Positions 24,101 through 39,100 of a stretch of DNA of 64,000 nucleotides are shown one piece after another (the stretch's first letter is position 1; the number at the start of each line of letters is the position of its first letter). The notes under the pieces are model-generated. The model was not told the DNA's origin. It saw only the letters and a program-made list of their open reading frames with translations, and made no database searches. The DNA comes from Rallus limicola (Eukaryota > Chordata > Aves > Gruiformes > Rallidae), in assembly GCA_022605955.1 (NCBI GenBank), contig JAKCOZ010000009.1, positions 124,001 to 188,000 on the forward strand. The letters are read 5' to 3'. Position numbers and translations under genes: made by a program.

Positions 24101-27100
24101 CTCCGCTGGTGGCTCTACCGCCTCATCAAGCCAGGAAGCAGCTGAGATGGCACCTGGCCACAAGCCAAGTACAGGCATGTCCCTGCCAATGCTTGAGCAT
24201 GGGTCCAAGCCCACCCGCAGATGAGACACGGGCTCCAACTGTACATCCTATACCCCAGCTTGCAGGAGGAAGTGGGGTACACCAGGCGCTCGGGGCCAGC
24301 AGAGACCCCAAGGGTTCCATTGTGCAGCCTGGTGCCAGCCTGGGCCTGCTCACTCCAGCCTGAGGAACGTGCCAGAAGCCTGATGCCTGGGACAGGGTAG
24401 GTTCTCTCTGACAAACCCGGAATGCAGCTGCAAGCAAAACTTCACCAACAGGAAAACAAGGACTTGGGAAGCACTCGGCACAACTCTCCTGTTCTAGGTG
24501 GTGCTTAGTTTCATCTCCTGCACTCATCAGCCGAGGATCTCAGCTGGGACACTCTTCTCAACAGGCACCTTCCTGAAGAAGGCAGCCCAGAGGTTGTTCT
24601 GTCTCCCAGCAGAGAGGAGCTGGTGTTTAACCTCACAGGTGCCACTGTCCAAAAGGAACCTTGTCCCTGGGCTTCTGACCCTCCGTTTATAGATGAGAGC
24701 TTTGTGGTTGCTCTGGAAGTTTAAGAGGTGAAGACAGGCCTTGTGCTACGGCCTTGGCCTCAGCAGAATCTACTACAAAGATTTATGGGGCATCTCGCCA
24801 GGACATAAAGCACCGGGCACGGCAGAGTCTTCTCATCTTTCCATGCTCTTTGCCATCTCCACGTTTCCAAACCCAGCGCAGCTTCACCAACCACCTGTTC
24901 CCCAAGATGCTGACGGCACCTTTCCTAGCCCTGCAGCGTCCCACAGAGGTTACATGGACATTGCCTTGGCACAGTGACACAAGCAGAAGATGAGACTGCA
25001 ACCCAGATGTATCCTCTGAAGCAATTTTGGATCCTACTTAGCCACATCCACCAGAATTTCCCTGGTTATTTGTGCGTGCGTTACTCTCAGGGCGGGAAGG
25101 CCCTGGCACAGGCTGCCCCGAGAGGCTGTGGAAGCCCCATCCCTGGCAGGGTTCAAGGCCAGGTTGGATGGGGCTTTGGGCAGCCTGGGCTAATGAGGGT
25201 GTCCCTGCCCACGACAGGCGGTGGGACCTGATCTTTACAGTCCCTTCCAAGCCAAAGCCTTCTTCGATTCCAACTTCTCCCTCCCCACAGCCCCGCATCC
25301 AGCCGCTGGCCCTGCTGCAAAGCCCGCTCTCCGGGCAGCGGAAGGAAGGCTGGCACGAGCACGGGCCCTCTCCAGTAAGCTGGGGGTGGCAACGCAGGTG
25401 GGAGGCATAGGAAAACATCTACCTCTGTTTCCAGGGTGTCATCAGCATCTGGTGCCTGCGGGACAGAATCCCCCACCGCTGCCAGGGCCTCGACTAGTTC
25501 CTCCATGCACCCATCCCCGAGGGTGCTCTCTGCAGGCGCTGGGTGCTCTGGCTGAGCTGCCGCCTCCTTTATCGGTTTGGCTTTTGTGAAAAATTTCGGG
25601 GTTGGAGGGGTTAACCTGGAAAACAGCAAAGCTTTGATCCTGGAGCTGCAGCAGGAAGGGGGGAAGGCAGCAGGAGCATCTCCTGGGCACGATGTGGGAT
25701 GCGGCTCTGGGGTGGGAGCTCAGCAGCTCCATAAGCAGGACAGAGCAGGTCAGTGCTTGGGGATGATGCCGGCATAGTGGCGGTGCCAGCAGCCGGGTGC
25801 AAGGAGCAGCAGAAGGGGACACAGGGGTGAACACCTCACCGGGGTGGGGAGCACAGCAGGAAAGGGAAGCACACACGAGCCCTGCAGTGAGCTGAGACTG
25901 GGGCGCAAAGGGACAGAGCCAGGCAGCCATGGGCTGGGACAGACCCAGCAGCACCCTCCCAAAAGCACCCGCTGCCCTGCACCGTGCCTTCCCCACCCGC
26001 AGGGCCACGGCGAGAAGTTCTGTGGCTCAGCCAGACACTGATGCAGAACATCTCCCCAGGAGTGACCCACAGCCACGGGGCGGTACGAGCAAGCAGCAAC
26101 GCTGGTGGCTTTCTCTACCTGCGACGAGGCAGGATGGAGCCGGGGCTGGGCTGGGCTGGAGCCCCCAGCCTGCTGTGCCTCAACCGGACAGAGCCCAAGC
26201 ACTGCACAGGGCACCCAGGTACCTCAGCTGCCTTCGGGCAGCCCGACTTCTCCTGGGTGAGAAGCGAGGTGCCTGCGCCAGTGGGGCACACGCACCGGCA
26301 GCGCCTGGAAACTCTCCAGCCACTGACTGGTCTGGCCATCGTCATCCCAAAACCGAGAGCTGCGGATCCATCCCAGCGAGGAAAGGAGACCGCGGCTCTT
26401 AGAGCTGCCGGTGGGAAATAACCGCAGGGTAACCACCACCCCGAGGAGAGGCAAAGCCCCGGGCTGGACAATCCATACTCAGTTACTCAGTCGTCTTTAG
26501 CTTTATGGGATGGTTTGAGGGACCTTCACGGGACCGTGGTTCCTGGGCAACGATACTATTTCTCACTCCCAGGCGGAGGTCCTGTGGGACGCGGCATTGG
26601 GAGATGATGTGATTAGCGAGTCTGGCTGTGGAGACGCACAGGGTGCAGCGAGGGGCTCTTTCGGGGTGGGGGTGGAACATGGCAAAACAAAGCCGCAGCA
26701 GTGAAGAGGAATCCATCCTGCTGGGGCCAGGACAGCCTGGTGTCGCCCACAGTCCCCAGGCTCTGAGACATGAGAAAAACAAAACAGCTCAGCCTGTCTC
26801 CTGGTTTCTGAGCTCGCTGGGGACACAGCTTCCCACCGCTCCCACCCCTGCCTCCCAAAATAGAGGCACCGAGCAGAGCTTACAGCCCTGCCCACCTCCC
26901 TCCACCTGCTTTCTGCAGCATTTGAGGGTCCTGAACGTTCCCGAAGGTGCCGTGAGTCAGGACGGGCCACGGTGAAGTCTTGCTGTTCCTCAGGCAAGAC
27001 CCGGCTGCGAGCAGGCTGCCCCAGCACCCAGGTCTGCTCCCCCCCCGAGCCCTCCCCATGGCACCAGCTAATTTCCTATTCCCAATAGGTCATGTCCTCT

Positions 27101-30100
27101 GAGCCAGATCCCAATTCCCTGAGCCAAACCCTTGATCCAGGAGTTCTAGGACTCCTAAGAGCAGCCCCTCAATGAGTAACTTCGCTCCGTGTCTCGGGGC
27201 GGTATGGAAAAACCATTGGAAATCACAGGCCAGCACTGGGTGGCCCCGGTGCCCAGGGACACTAGGACAAGTCCTCCTACTGACACCTACGGCTGCACCC
27301 AGAGCCGCAGCAGAACCTGACGGAACACACAACACACAACGAGCGCCGGAACACACGCAACAGCTGCTCTGTGAATGCCACGTGCAGCAAAACACGTGAG
27401 AACTCAGTTCTTCAAGGTGGTGTTTGCCTCCAGCCATGGAAATCCCCACCTCAAGCTGTGGAGAAGCCCCATTCCCCGAGCACCTTCCCTGCCTGAAGCT
27501 GGGAGCTGCTTTTTCCACAAGGGAAAGTGCAAAGGGATTTGTCGGGCGCTACACAAACCATCTCCGGCTTTGCAAAGGACAAACGGGACATCGGACGAAG
27601 GGCTTCAAGGAGAGGGCAGAGGTGCACCTACCTCAGCTGGCTTGTGGAGTCGTCCACCCGGAACAGCCAGTGGTACTCGACAGGCAGCGGGCTGCAGTTG
27701 GTCATCTGGATGTAGCGCACGTGTTCAGTGCTATTCAAGACGCAGCCAAAGTCCAAGGTTGTGGTCTGGATATGGAGATTTGGGAAGAAGACTTCTCCCC
27801 GAATGGCGACTTGCTCCTCATGAGGGTGCTCCAGAAACTGGATCTTCAGAGTCTTCTCTGCAACCCAGCTATTCCAACCCTTTTGATAAGCAGGGTTAAA
27901 CCCGATGGACACATGAAGTTCCTTCCCGATCCCCAGCTTCACGGGCTGCAAGAAGATGAAGAGTATTAACCACCGGCGTGATGAAGTCCCGAGGTCTGGG
28001 GGCACAAAACACCTCAGTGTTCACAGGGCAACCCCAGTGTGGGCTTCTTGGTTCAGCCTTCGTTTTCTTTACAACGTGCCCCTGACCGTGCACCACAACT
28101 TTCTTCTCTGAGACTCTCAGGCTCATCCCCTTGTGCTCCGCACCCATAATGCAAGAAGGAAATAAATCCTCTTGTGCCCTGACTCTAGAGGAACCCCTTT
28201 GTCTTCACGCTCAACACGAGCCCAACGGCGCTGTGCCCTCAGCCTTGCAAGGGCTGACCACCTGCATGGTGTTGGTGCCTCCAACATGTCTCTAGCACAG
28301 CCCATGCCTGACACCTCCCACTGCCAACAGCGCAGGTGCCAAGCTCCTCCGCCTTCCCAAGGGCAGAGCTGACCTCAAAGAGAGCAAGCAGCTCTTCAGG
28401 TCACCCAAGGAGGGCTTCCAAGAGACACCTTCACCACACGCTTGGCCCATGCCTAGTTGCCTGCTCCTAGTTGTTTTAGAGCCAGGAGGTATCTCCCCAG
28501 TCGAGATGGTCTCTTCTCTCCTTTTCAAACCTGATGCAGTTCAGGCCAACTGGCTGCCAAGTCAAAGGAATAACCACCTCTCCTGGAGGGCTTCCCAACG
28601 GAAATGCACCCCCACCCCCTCCCTCTTCAAACCCCACCAGCACGAAGGTCTGGGGCTGCTCACCTGGTCTGCCAGGGGCTGCTGGGATGCACTGCAGACC
28701 CAGAAGGGTTGCTCTACCACCAGGACGACGCTGAGTGGCAGGGAGGAGGTGTTTTTTAAAGAGAGGGGCTTGTACTGAAGGCTCAGGATGTCGCTGGGTT
28801 GCTAAAGACAAGGGGAAAAAACAGAGAGGGGGGTGAGTCACTGCCCCTGGGTGTGTTTAACAGACGGGTAGAGGAGGTGCTCAGGGGTACGGGTCAGTGG
28901 AGGACGGGTACAGTTGGACTCGATGATCTCAAAGGTCTTTTCCAGCCCTGGGATTCTGTGAGCTTTGACTATTTACACATCTGCCGGCCCTTTGAAGAAG
29001 GTGAGGCTTGAGGAAATGCAAAGAGCACCCACGCCAGCAGCGCAGAAGGCAGAGACAGACGACAGACAGCGGATTTTCCTCATCAGCCTGAGGAGCTGAC
29101 GGCAACCTCAGGTTTTCTCAGCTTCCCCGTTCAGATATCACCGTGCCTTGGAGGATCACCCCAAACCTGACTTCACAACCAGCACAGAAACCAGTATATC
29201 TCGAGAAGTGGCCATGGTGTCCCAGGCAAAGCATCTGGCATCTCAACCGTACTTCGGTGAGGTTAAGCAGTCCCACCTCTGAAAACACGGTCGCTTTGCT
29301 CACAGAGCGCCTCACGGGGGGGGCGGGGGGTGAGGAGGGCGTTTGGCATCGCTCGGCCGCAGCGACCTGCTCTCCCACCCCGGTCCCAACACAGCAGGAT
29401 GGCTGTGTGAGGCCCATGCTCTTCTTGTGGGTCACACGCAGCTCGATTCTGCCTCCAGCTCAAGAGTGGCAAAATAGAGCTGGAGAGATGGTCCCCAGCC
29501 CCACAGGGGAGAAATAATGATCTCAGTGTTGATGGCAATAGCTTGGTCCTGCTCAAACCAACGGCAAAGCCCCGAGGACTTGGAGAGGAGGGTGAACTTC
29601 CTTCCTTGAAGGCCATCGCACCCCTCCGTGGCTTTCAGTCCTCAGCCACGCTATGAAACACCAGGACCCAACCCAGAGACCTACCTTCTCCACCCGGAAA
29701 GCGATTGCTCTGGAGGACACTTGCAGGACAGGAGCAATGAACTCGCACATGACGTCCACTTGCATTATCTGTCTCTTCTCACACTTGCTCCCCACGATGG
29801 CGTGACACAGCAGCCGCTCCTTCACTACCTGTGGGCAAGAGTCACACGTCACCCACCGAGTGCCAGCAGGGCGCCCAGAAAACACGATGGAATTTGCAAG
29901 CCGTGGACATAGAAGGAATTTGATAGCCTGGATAAACCCATGCCATGGCATCTTGGCCATCAACCCTCCACAAGTATTACACTGCCATGAAGCTACAGTC
30001 ACTGGTCTCCTTGGTAGTCCTCTCTTCATGCTGCATCCTACTTATTCTGCTCTCCCCAAAGCCTTAGTGCAACACCCCAATCTCCACAAAAGGCACCCAC

Positions 30101-33100
30101 AAAGTTTCAGCAGGAGCTTAATGCAGATTTATTCCACATTCGCTTAAACGTCTGTGCCCACGGGGCCCGGAGCCAGGGAATGCACCCCAGGCTTAGCTGG
30201 CAGCTCCTCTGCAGAGTTTCCCTTGGAAAGAAGGGGCCAGGGAGAAGGAGACCCAGCGATCCCGCTGAGCTACCCCCTCTCTGAGCTGCCATCCAAGGGC
30301 GCTGCTGGACCTAATTCTAATGATCCCTGGGAGCAGCTTCCCCCACGGGGAACATCACTCCCATCATTCCACCTGCCGCGCCGTGCTCATCGTTCTCCCT
30401 CCAGGACTGGGCTCTAAGCAAGCCCTCTGCCCGTGTTTGTCTACAGAAGAAAAATAACGCTGCTCCCAGACACTCCCCTCCCTTCGCAGGGCATTTGTTT
30501 TACTCCCTGCTTCCCCCAGAGAAATTACCTTGAGCTTTCTCAATCCACTCCCTGCCTCTGCTCCTAGGCTAAGCCTAACGTGCTTTCTCTGCCCTTCCTT
30601 CCCTGTAACCTGCGGTATGACCCTGTTCCTTCAGCCCCTATCTTGGTATGGGCGAGCTGGCTTGATGGCAGCTATAGAAACACCCAAAAAAAAAGCCTTG
30701 GTAACTGGTGATGGCCAGCAAGGACAGCAACCGGTGCTGCCATGGGAACTCAGGGCGTTGGGATAATTTCTGGAAAGCACTTGTTCATCTTCTCAGGGAG
30801 AAGTCAAGGGGCTGCAGGAGAAGCCCCAGTGGAGGTGACCCGATGGGGAAAGCTCAGCACCCGTGGGGAACCTCACCTGAGGAGTGCTGGAGGAGCCTTC
30901 CAGAGTCATCTCCATAGTCTGTCCCGGCATAAGCTCCATTGTCAGGGGATGAAGCTTAAACACGGGACTGGCAGGTTTGGGGGTCTTGGAGGAACCTTCG
31001 CCCTTGGTTTGGATGGCAGGGAGACGATCACGACGGGGAAATGGGGAGAAACCTTCGGTTCTCCAATAGAGCCGATGGATGCGTCGTCCTTTATTTGTTA
31101 TCTTGAAGTGGAAAAAACAGGGATCCAGGCTAGAAGAGAAGCACAGATGGAAAATGGCTCAGGAATTGCCTCTTCCCAGCACCCACACGGCTGCAGTGCC
31201 CCGCTGCCCTTATCTGACCGCTCACCCAGCAACAAAGCCACCTCCAAAACCGCTGACCCAGCTCAAAGCTACACCAAGAGCCCAGACCCTGGTTGCCCCT
31301 AAGTTTATCAGCATCCAGCAGCTGGTCTGTTTGCGTAGAGCAAGGAAAAGCTTCACGAAGGACATCAGCATCTCAGTTATTCCCCCTCAGAGCAGAACCT
31401 GCGACTCTGGGAAAGCCCAACTCACCTGCCATGCTCCCTGGTCCCACCTCAGCTCACATGGTCGCAGCCCGGCAGCTCCACAACCCACAGGCCAGGAGGT
31501 GAAGGGGGGCAGAGGACACGAACCTCGGTAGCCTTGTCCTCTGCGCTGTGCAGCTGAGTTGTGGCCGCATGGAGCACAGGACACACTGGACAAGCGTCTC
31601 TGCTGATGTGGACGGCTTGTGGGTGCATATTTGCACCACTAAAATCTATTCTAAATGCTTAAGGTAGGATTAACCTGCTGGCTCTAACCAAAGGTTAGGG
31701 TATGGGAGAACTGGGAGCCCTTGTTGGGCAGGGAAAGGAACAGGCACCTGAAGAAGGTGATTCCTTCTCCAAGAAACGCCCCCAGAGGTCTCAAACACTT
31801 TGAAGAACCTTATTTCCCTCCCCTCTTTCTAAGAGCCTGACAGGTTTCACACACACAGGGTAGGATCAAACAAAGCCCCTTCTCCGAGCTAAGCTCTTGC
31901 CATGAACCCTCTCGCTTTATCCCACCCAACCTCAGGAGACTTCTCCTCCGCTCCCTTTCAGGGCCGGTCCTGCAGCCACCACGGCTGCTCCGTGCTGCGG
32001 CAGCTGGTGGAGGAGACAGCAAGGAAAACAGGCAGCAGAAGGGAGGAAAGAGCATCTACATCTAATAAAGAGCAGCCTGGCAGGGGAGAGGAGAGAGACA
32101 GCAAGCTCAGAGACAATACAGGGCAAAGACAAATTCTGCTGCTCCTCCAGGACGCCCTGGGGCAGAAGGGAAACTAAACAGCGCCCATCATTTAGTCGAG
32201 GAGTTGCTAAAAAGCTACTGCCAAGGTTCTCTGTCCCTGCCAGGCGATACTCCACAGCCAGTGAAGAAGCCAGCAAGGCTCCTGCGAAGGGAAATGTGTT
32301 TCTACTTGTAACGTCGTGTTTCCCAGTTGGAGGCTTCTGGAACCTGCTGTTCCCTTCCACATCTTTACTCCATAAAGCGAGAAAATAAATGGATTCTAAC
32401 CCAGGGCAAGTCGGGAACCAGTTCCCAACTGATGTCCAGCTCAGTGGCTTTCTGAGGGTATCTAACAACTTGAAAACCACCCAGAAAACATTTCTAAAGG
32501 AGTTCCTGGGGCTTCAGTGGCACCGAGCCAGGACTTGGAAGTCCTGGAGAACCAGCCCAAAGCATTTCAGCAGAGCTCCTCCGTGCTGGGCCCACGGCAG
32601 AGCCCGGAGCAGAGAGAGAACTTACCTGAAGTGGGGGCCCAAGTTGAGCTCCGGAGCAAGCGGTTTGTCCGTGACGATGGTGGTGCCAATGCCGAAAGCC
32701 TGGACTAGGACGTTGTAGTTGTGGCTGTTCTCTATGGACACGATCACCTCGTCCTCAAAGTTTTCGAAGTCGTCCAAGTTTGCTGTGACAGTCACAGACA
32801 CCTTGGTCTCGGGGGGGATCACTCCTTCACTGGGCTCAACCCTGCAGCGCGAGTGTTTGCCAGCCTGGAAGACACGGCAGACACTAAGTGAGCATGGACA
32901 CCACGGACCCTGCTCTCTTCTGGGGTGCAGGACAAAGGACTAAAGACATGAGGGGAAATACATAGAGGCTTTGTTTCCCTAAACCCAAGCGCCTCGAAAC
33001 AGCAACTACGCAGGAGCTAATATTGCACTCTCCTTTAACAGACCCACTTCCTTAACCCGCTTTTGCCCAGCCCAAACTCTGCCAAACGGCTTGAGCAAAA

Positions 33101-36100
33101 TCCTGATGCCCAAAGTCTTCTTTCCCCAAGAGCTGGACAGTGCCTCCCAACAGCCCCCCCAGGACTGAAGCACTCCGTTCCCACTGATCATCAGCTGCAG
33201 CGAGGTGCCCCGGCACCCTCTGCTTCGGAAAATCCAGCCCGGAATGTTTACAGCTGCGCTGCGGTGGAATACCTCGCTCGCTCTCTCAGATGGCAACACG
33301 GACACATCACGTACAAAAGGCAAGTCCCAGGTTGCTATGGGGCCATCACTCTTGGGAAATATCCCCACAGATACTTACCACCTCTGCCCGGAAGGACGCA
33401 GGGATAACAGTCTGATTGGAGAGGTAGAGAGTGTGGGAAGCGTCTTCCAGAACTTGGATATTGCCAAAATTGATCTTGCGGGGATACACATGGACAACTG
33501 GTCCCTCTCCAACAGCCTCCAAGCTGATGTCCTGCTCCAGGGAGGGAAGATTAAAAAAACAAAGACAAGGGAAAGTTGAAAGAGGAGACGGTTTGCGGGG
33601 TACTCCTAGGCTGGGGGATGATAATGGCTGTCAGAAGTCTGCAGTGTTCAAACACTGATGCAGAATCTTAGAATCACAGAATGGCATGGGTTGGAAGGGA
33701 CCCCAAGGATCAGAGAGCTCCAAACCCCCCTGCCACAGGCAGGGCCAACAACCTCCAGGCCTAGAGCTACACAAATTGCCCAGGGCCCCATCCAACCTGG
33801 CCTTGAACACCCCCAGGGATGGGGCACCCATCCCCTCTCTGGGCAGCCCATCCCAGCCCCTCACCACTCTCTCTGTAAAGAGCTTCCCCCGATATCTCAT
33901 CTAACCCTTCCCTCCTTCAGCTTTACTCCAGCCCTCCTGTTTCTCTGCTCCCTTCAGGGACAGGAAGGCTGCAATGAGGTCCCCCCACAGCCTTCTCTTC
34001 TCCAGGCTGAACAAGCCCAGCTCTCAAGAACACCTCAACCCTTCAACAGAACCTGAACACACAGAACTCCCAGCACTGGCAATCGCTGTGTGATTCACCG
34101 CAGGGCACGGAGTGGGACTTAACAGCAGGAGAAACCAGCCTCCGTGACGGAAAACCTGTAACCGTGTCCCACGCGAGGAAAAGGCACTGACAGCTCTCAG
34201 AATCACCAGTCCAGCTCAGGCAGAAGGAGCAGCGTCCCTAAACGCTCATCTCTTGACAGGGCACTGTGCAAGAGCGAGACAAAAAAACCCAGCCAACCAC
34301 GTACCAAGGCTGGTACCTCAAAAATAGGAACCTGAAGCTGTGTGTGATGATGGATGTTTCATCGCTGCGGGACGAGGGAGGCATGGAGAGCTCCTGCTCA
34401 CCTCATCGGGCTGCAGAGTCTGAGCCCCAGGGACCGTGCTGGGTTGCAGACTGCACTCGTTATCCCCTCTCTCATATCTGTAATTATGTGCCACATCGGA
34501 CTCTCAGACTGCCACCTGCCCAAGAAGTCCCACCACCCTTCCTCTCCTCTAGACCTTGGCTGTTGCTTGTACCACAAATCCCTTCTTTCCCCGTCCACCC
34601 CGGCTGCGTACTGCAGCCCCGGGAAGGATCCCTGCAATTAGGAACCCCGAGGACTCACCAATGGGGATTTCTCGTTCCCAAGCACAGCCAGCAAAGCGGA
34701 AGCCGACTGATGTCCCAACTTCTGGACTTCCAGCATCAACGGGACATTGACCGAGCTGTGAGGCCTGATGATCCCAGAGGGCGCGGGGCTGGAGTACAGC
34801 ACAGCATCACCCTGCTTGTGCTTCTGCAAGGGACAGAATCAAACCCAACTTCAGAGCGACCTCTGAGGAAACTTGAACTCCTTAACATCTACCATCGCAA
34901 CCCAGCTGGGAGACCGGGATGGGCTGCCCAGCCCAGGGGGGTCCAAAAGCTGCTGCACCCACAGACACCCACTCCCATGCCAGCAGCCTCCTCACAGCAG
35001 CTTTCCATCACCCTGCATAAAATCAACCCAAACCCTAGAATACAAACTGCTTCCCAAAGTCGATATCTGGGAGGAGGGGGGTTCCTCTACACCCCAACGT
35101 TTGCTGAAAACAAGAACCCATCTGAATATAAGCCAGCAAGGTCTTACCCCACCCTCTTCTTCTTATTTTCCACCCCCTTCAGAAGCCCCTGGATAACTTT
35201 TGAGGCCAGATGTGATGCCAAACCTGAGGAAGGAGCCTGTAGCAGCCTGGAAGGTGGCTCTTGTTCACAAGGGTCAGCGGCTGCTGGTACGGGAAATTTA
35301 GGAAGCACCGGCCAAACGTCACAATGGGGTCCAGCACTTCCAGCTGAGGAACTATGCATCTAGGCAAAGAGATGTCCCAAAGGGAATTAGAGATGCCGAG
35401 AGAACGCAGAATTTGTTTCCTCCTTGAATAGGGCCAGCGGAGCGAAACACATTCGTCGCTGTCAGACAGACATTTATTACCCCGACAGCAATAAATCGCC
35501 TTCAGCTGCCTGTGTTCCCTTTGATCCATCCACCTCTTGTGAAGGAGGGGCAAACTCGGGCTCTCAGCACCGCAGAGCCTTGCCAGCGCAGCCAAGGGCC
35601 CTGAGCTCTGGGGGAGCTTTCCCACCGAGGACTGGCACTCAGCATGGCCCAGGATCTCAGCAGCAACGACTCCCTCCTCTCCAAAAAAGGGGCCTGAAGG
35701 GCCTCCACCGCTTGCCCCGGCGATGGAAGGTCCGAGCCAGCCCCTGCCTTACGCAGAGGGTGGTTATTAAAAATAAAATCACAGCCCTGGCACTGACCAG
35801 ACGGCGGAAAAGCACCAGTGAGCTGCATCCTACTGGTAATGACACCCACACCCACAGCACAGCGGGATCCAGCCTGGCTGCAGCAGGAACGACTTCTGCC
35901 TTCAGTGTGAGAACATTCACGAGCAAAAGGACCAGAGGGAAGCGGCAAAACCTGAGCTCCCCTCGGCATCAAGGACTCTGTTTCTCCTTAGGAAGATCTT
36001 GCTGTTATTTTTCCTGCACCAGTCCTGCCCTGAGCCCCTTCCCCTTTAGCACGTGCCTTCGTTAAGCCAGCCAGACACCAGGCTGCTCGCCACATCCCAA

Positions 36101-39100
36101 AGGAACACTCTGCTTTGGTGGCAACCCAGCACGAGTTCCCCCCCACTGCTTGCAGGAAGGAGGAGAGAGACAGCCCTCTGGAAGTCTGCTACACCTCACC
36201 CACCACAGAAACACGTCTAGAATTAATCTAATTAACAGAATTAGACAAAGCCTGGGGGCCATGCCTGTCCGATGAACAGATGAACACAGATGCTCCTCAA
36301 CACCGGCTGCTTTCAAAGCCCTGCTTAACGAGCTCATTAAGTAACACTTCTCCTTTGGAGCTGGCCTTTGCGTGAGGGGAGGAGAGACAATGTACCAGGA
36401 GAGAGGACGAGGCACGAAGGAAAGCCGCCGATACCTGGCTGTGAGGAGCAGTGCCATCACCTCCTTGCCAACACCGTCCACATCCACCACCAGCGCCAGC
36501 TCATACTTCTTCACAGTGTTGGAGCACAGGGTGACCTGGTGACAGAAGAGCATCAAAGACCTTCACCACCCCCAAAAAACATCGTTCCCTGTGGTGTCCC
36601 CTGATTCTCCTGCCACGGCAAGGAGAAGGATTTTGCCCTCATCCTTCTGCTGGTCCATGTGTAGAGCAGAGTCTGAGAGCAGTGAAGGTCTCCTGACAGC
36701 ATCTGCTTGGTTCAATACCCTGTGTGGTTAACAGGGTGTGTGTAAGCTGAATTAAAGCCTAATTAGACAACTGCTCTACTCACCGCTCTGTTAAAGTTAA
36801 TCTTGGCTTTAATCTCACCTACAACAGCCTCAATCCCGGGGCAATGCGCTGCCTCCAACAGAGCCAGTTCAGCTTTACAGCCAGGGCCAAACGCAAAGGG
36901 CCCCAGAAGATGGGTGCAGGTCACACCTGGCAGAGCTGCTTCAGCCCTCCCTGGGGATGGCTGCAGTGAATGCAGCTCCTCTGCTCACCGCGAGAGGGGA
37001 AACAAGCCCAGGAAGAAAAGCAAACTGCTTTACACAAGGGCATCTCTCTCACGGCCACACGCTGTCCTCATCCTTCCTCTGCCCACGGGTAAGCCAAAGC
37101 CATGGCTCCACGCAGCGCTCACACACACACACGTGGCTTCTGCGCCTGACCGTGGGGCACAGGATGCTCTGCGGATGATTCTGGAAACACACCCATGTCC
37201 CTGCACAAACACCCCGGACCAACCCAGGCAACCAAAGTGCATCCACCTCCCTCCCATCACTAAACCTCCCCCCAGCCCCTCCCCACCAGTGAAGCTTCAG
37301 CTCCACCTGCTGAAGCATGGCCGGACGGATTCTCCCCACACCTGGATATCCATGGATCCCAGGGAGCGGACGGTCCCGCTGCAAGGCTCTATGGTAAATT
37401 CCGTCGGCCTCATGCGACCTTGAATTCCCCGTCTCCAGGGCCGAGGATCATCGTTCGACAGCCAAGCAGCACTGGTCACGCTGGGCCTTCCCGCGCCGTC
37501 CCCGGGGATGCGAAGGTGGAAAGTCATGGGCACCAAGGAGGTGTTGGTGAGGCGGCAGGACAAGGTGCGAGGGAAGCCTGGGCAAGAGACACACAGAGGG
37601 ATTTATGCACCCGTTATCCCACGATTCCTGGGGTGAACAGCCCCTCACGGGAAAACTGTGCCTGGAGTTTGGCTCTGTTCAATCTGAACTCCGGCTAAGT
37701 GAGAAGCCCAGCAAGGAATTCGTTGCCATGGAAGCTCTCGGCCAGGCTGGTGATGGAGATCCCTCCTTGGCAGCTCTGATGCCCAACACCATCAGTTTTT
37801 CTCTCTCAGCTGCCCCGACACCAGCACCGGTTACGTCTCACGTAGGAGCCAGCAGCCAGACAGAGCATTTACTCCAACAATCGGATCCACAGAACTCCCC
37901 ATGAACACCGCCCCCACCCCGTGGTTTGCAATATGTAAGAGCAGGTTGCCACCGAGGAGAAGCTGCAGTAAAAGAAGGGGTGGATGAAATGAGGAGCTAC
38001 AGCCCGATGCCAAGCCCTCAGATGCAGTGTTGCTAGCTGGATCCTTACGGCATCTCCTGTTTCAGGACGACCAGACGGAGCACCTGAGGACTTGCAGCCC
38101 ACTTGGCAGGAGCTGAGCCTGACGCCGGCTGAGAAATCAGCAGAAGCCGTGTGTCACCTTCCCTAAGGAACGTGGATGTCTGATTACAGCTCCGACACCA
38201 GCTTTCCCTGCCGCACCAGTGGCATAGCCCCACTGGGTGGGGATGTTCTGCAGAGGCAGGAGACCAGCCCAGGAGAAGACATCTATCTGGTTTGGCTGGC
38301 CAGCTCTCAGAGGAGGAGCCATCTCCCACCACTGGCTTCCAAGCCTTATTTGAACATCAAGCAGGAGGAAACCCAACCGCAGCCATGGCAGGTCGCTCAG
38401 CCGTGCCCACCTCTAGTAGGGAGGTTCCCAAAAAGGACCAACACAGACTCCACAGTCCCAAATGAGACCGAAGGCGCCAGATGCAGACAACGGTTAGCGG
38501 CACGGCTAAAAGAAGCAAAAATCCAGTCGCTGCCTTCAGCTGCCTTATTCAAACCATCCCACCAGGTGAGATGAAGCTCCTGGTGCAGAGCCACATTCCT
38601 GCCTGCTTTCCTGGGTTATTTATTGGGAAGGAACAAAGCAGCGGCAGAGCGGTGCTGTAGGGAGGGGAGGAAGCCGCTCCCCAAAGGTAATGACTTTTCT
38701 TTAAAAGTCCACGAACAGCATGAAAACACAGAGGCAGCCCGGGCCCAGAACGCTAATGGCCCTTCCATCAACCCACAATTGATTTCCCACTTAAAACTTC
38801 AGATCATCTCAGGAAAAAGCCTTTTGGGAGGGGGAGAGGGAGAACCAGAAGCTGCATTTCAATGGAGCTCTGGATGCTCAGCCACCAGCGCTGGGTGGGG
38901 AGACACAGGGAAGGAGCCCATATCCCCTGGGACATCAGTGCCCTGGGCAGAGCTATGGCTTGGGCATATTATGGGGTAGGTGATAACGAGGTGCCCTCCC
39001 AGCACCAATTAACATTTCACACTAAGGGTCAGGGGAATGCATGGTTCCTGTCCTCCCAGCATTTATCCAGAGCAGCTCCAGGCTGGTTGACAGCTCCATT

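Noticed and set aside
34266..35363. 365-codon plus-strand open frame
   Set aside because: Antisense to HYDIN exons 16 and 17, with no recognisable domain or splice support.
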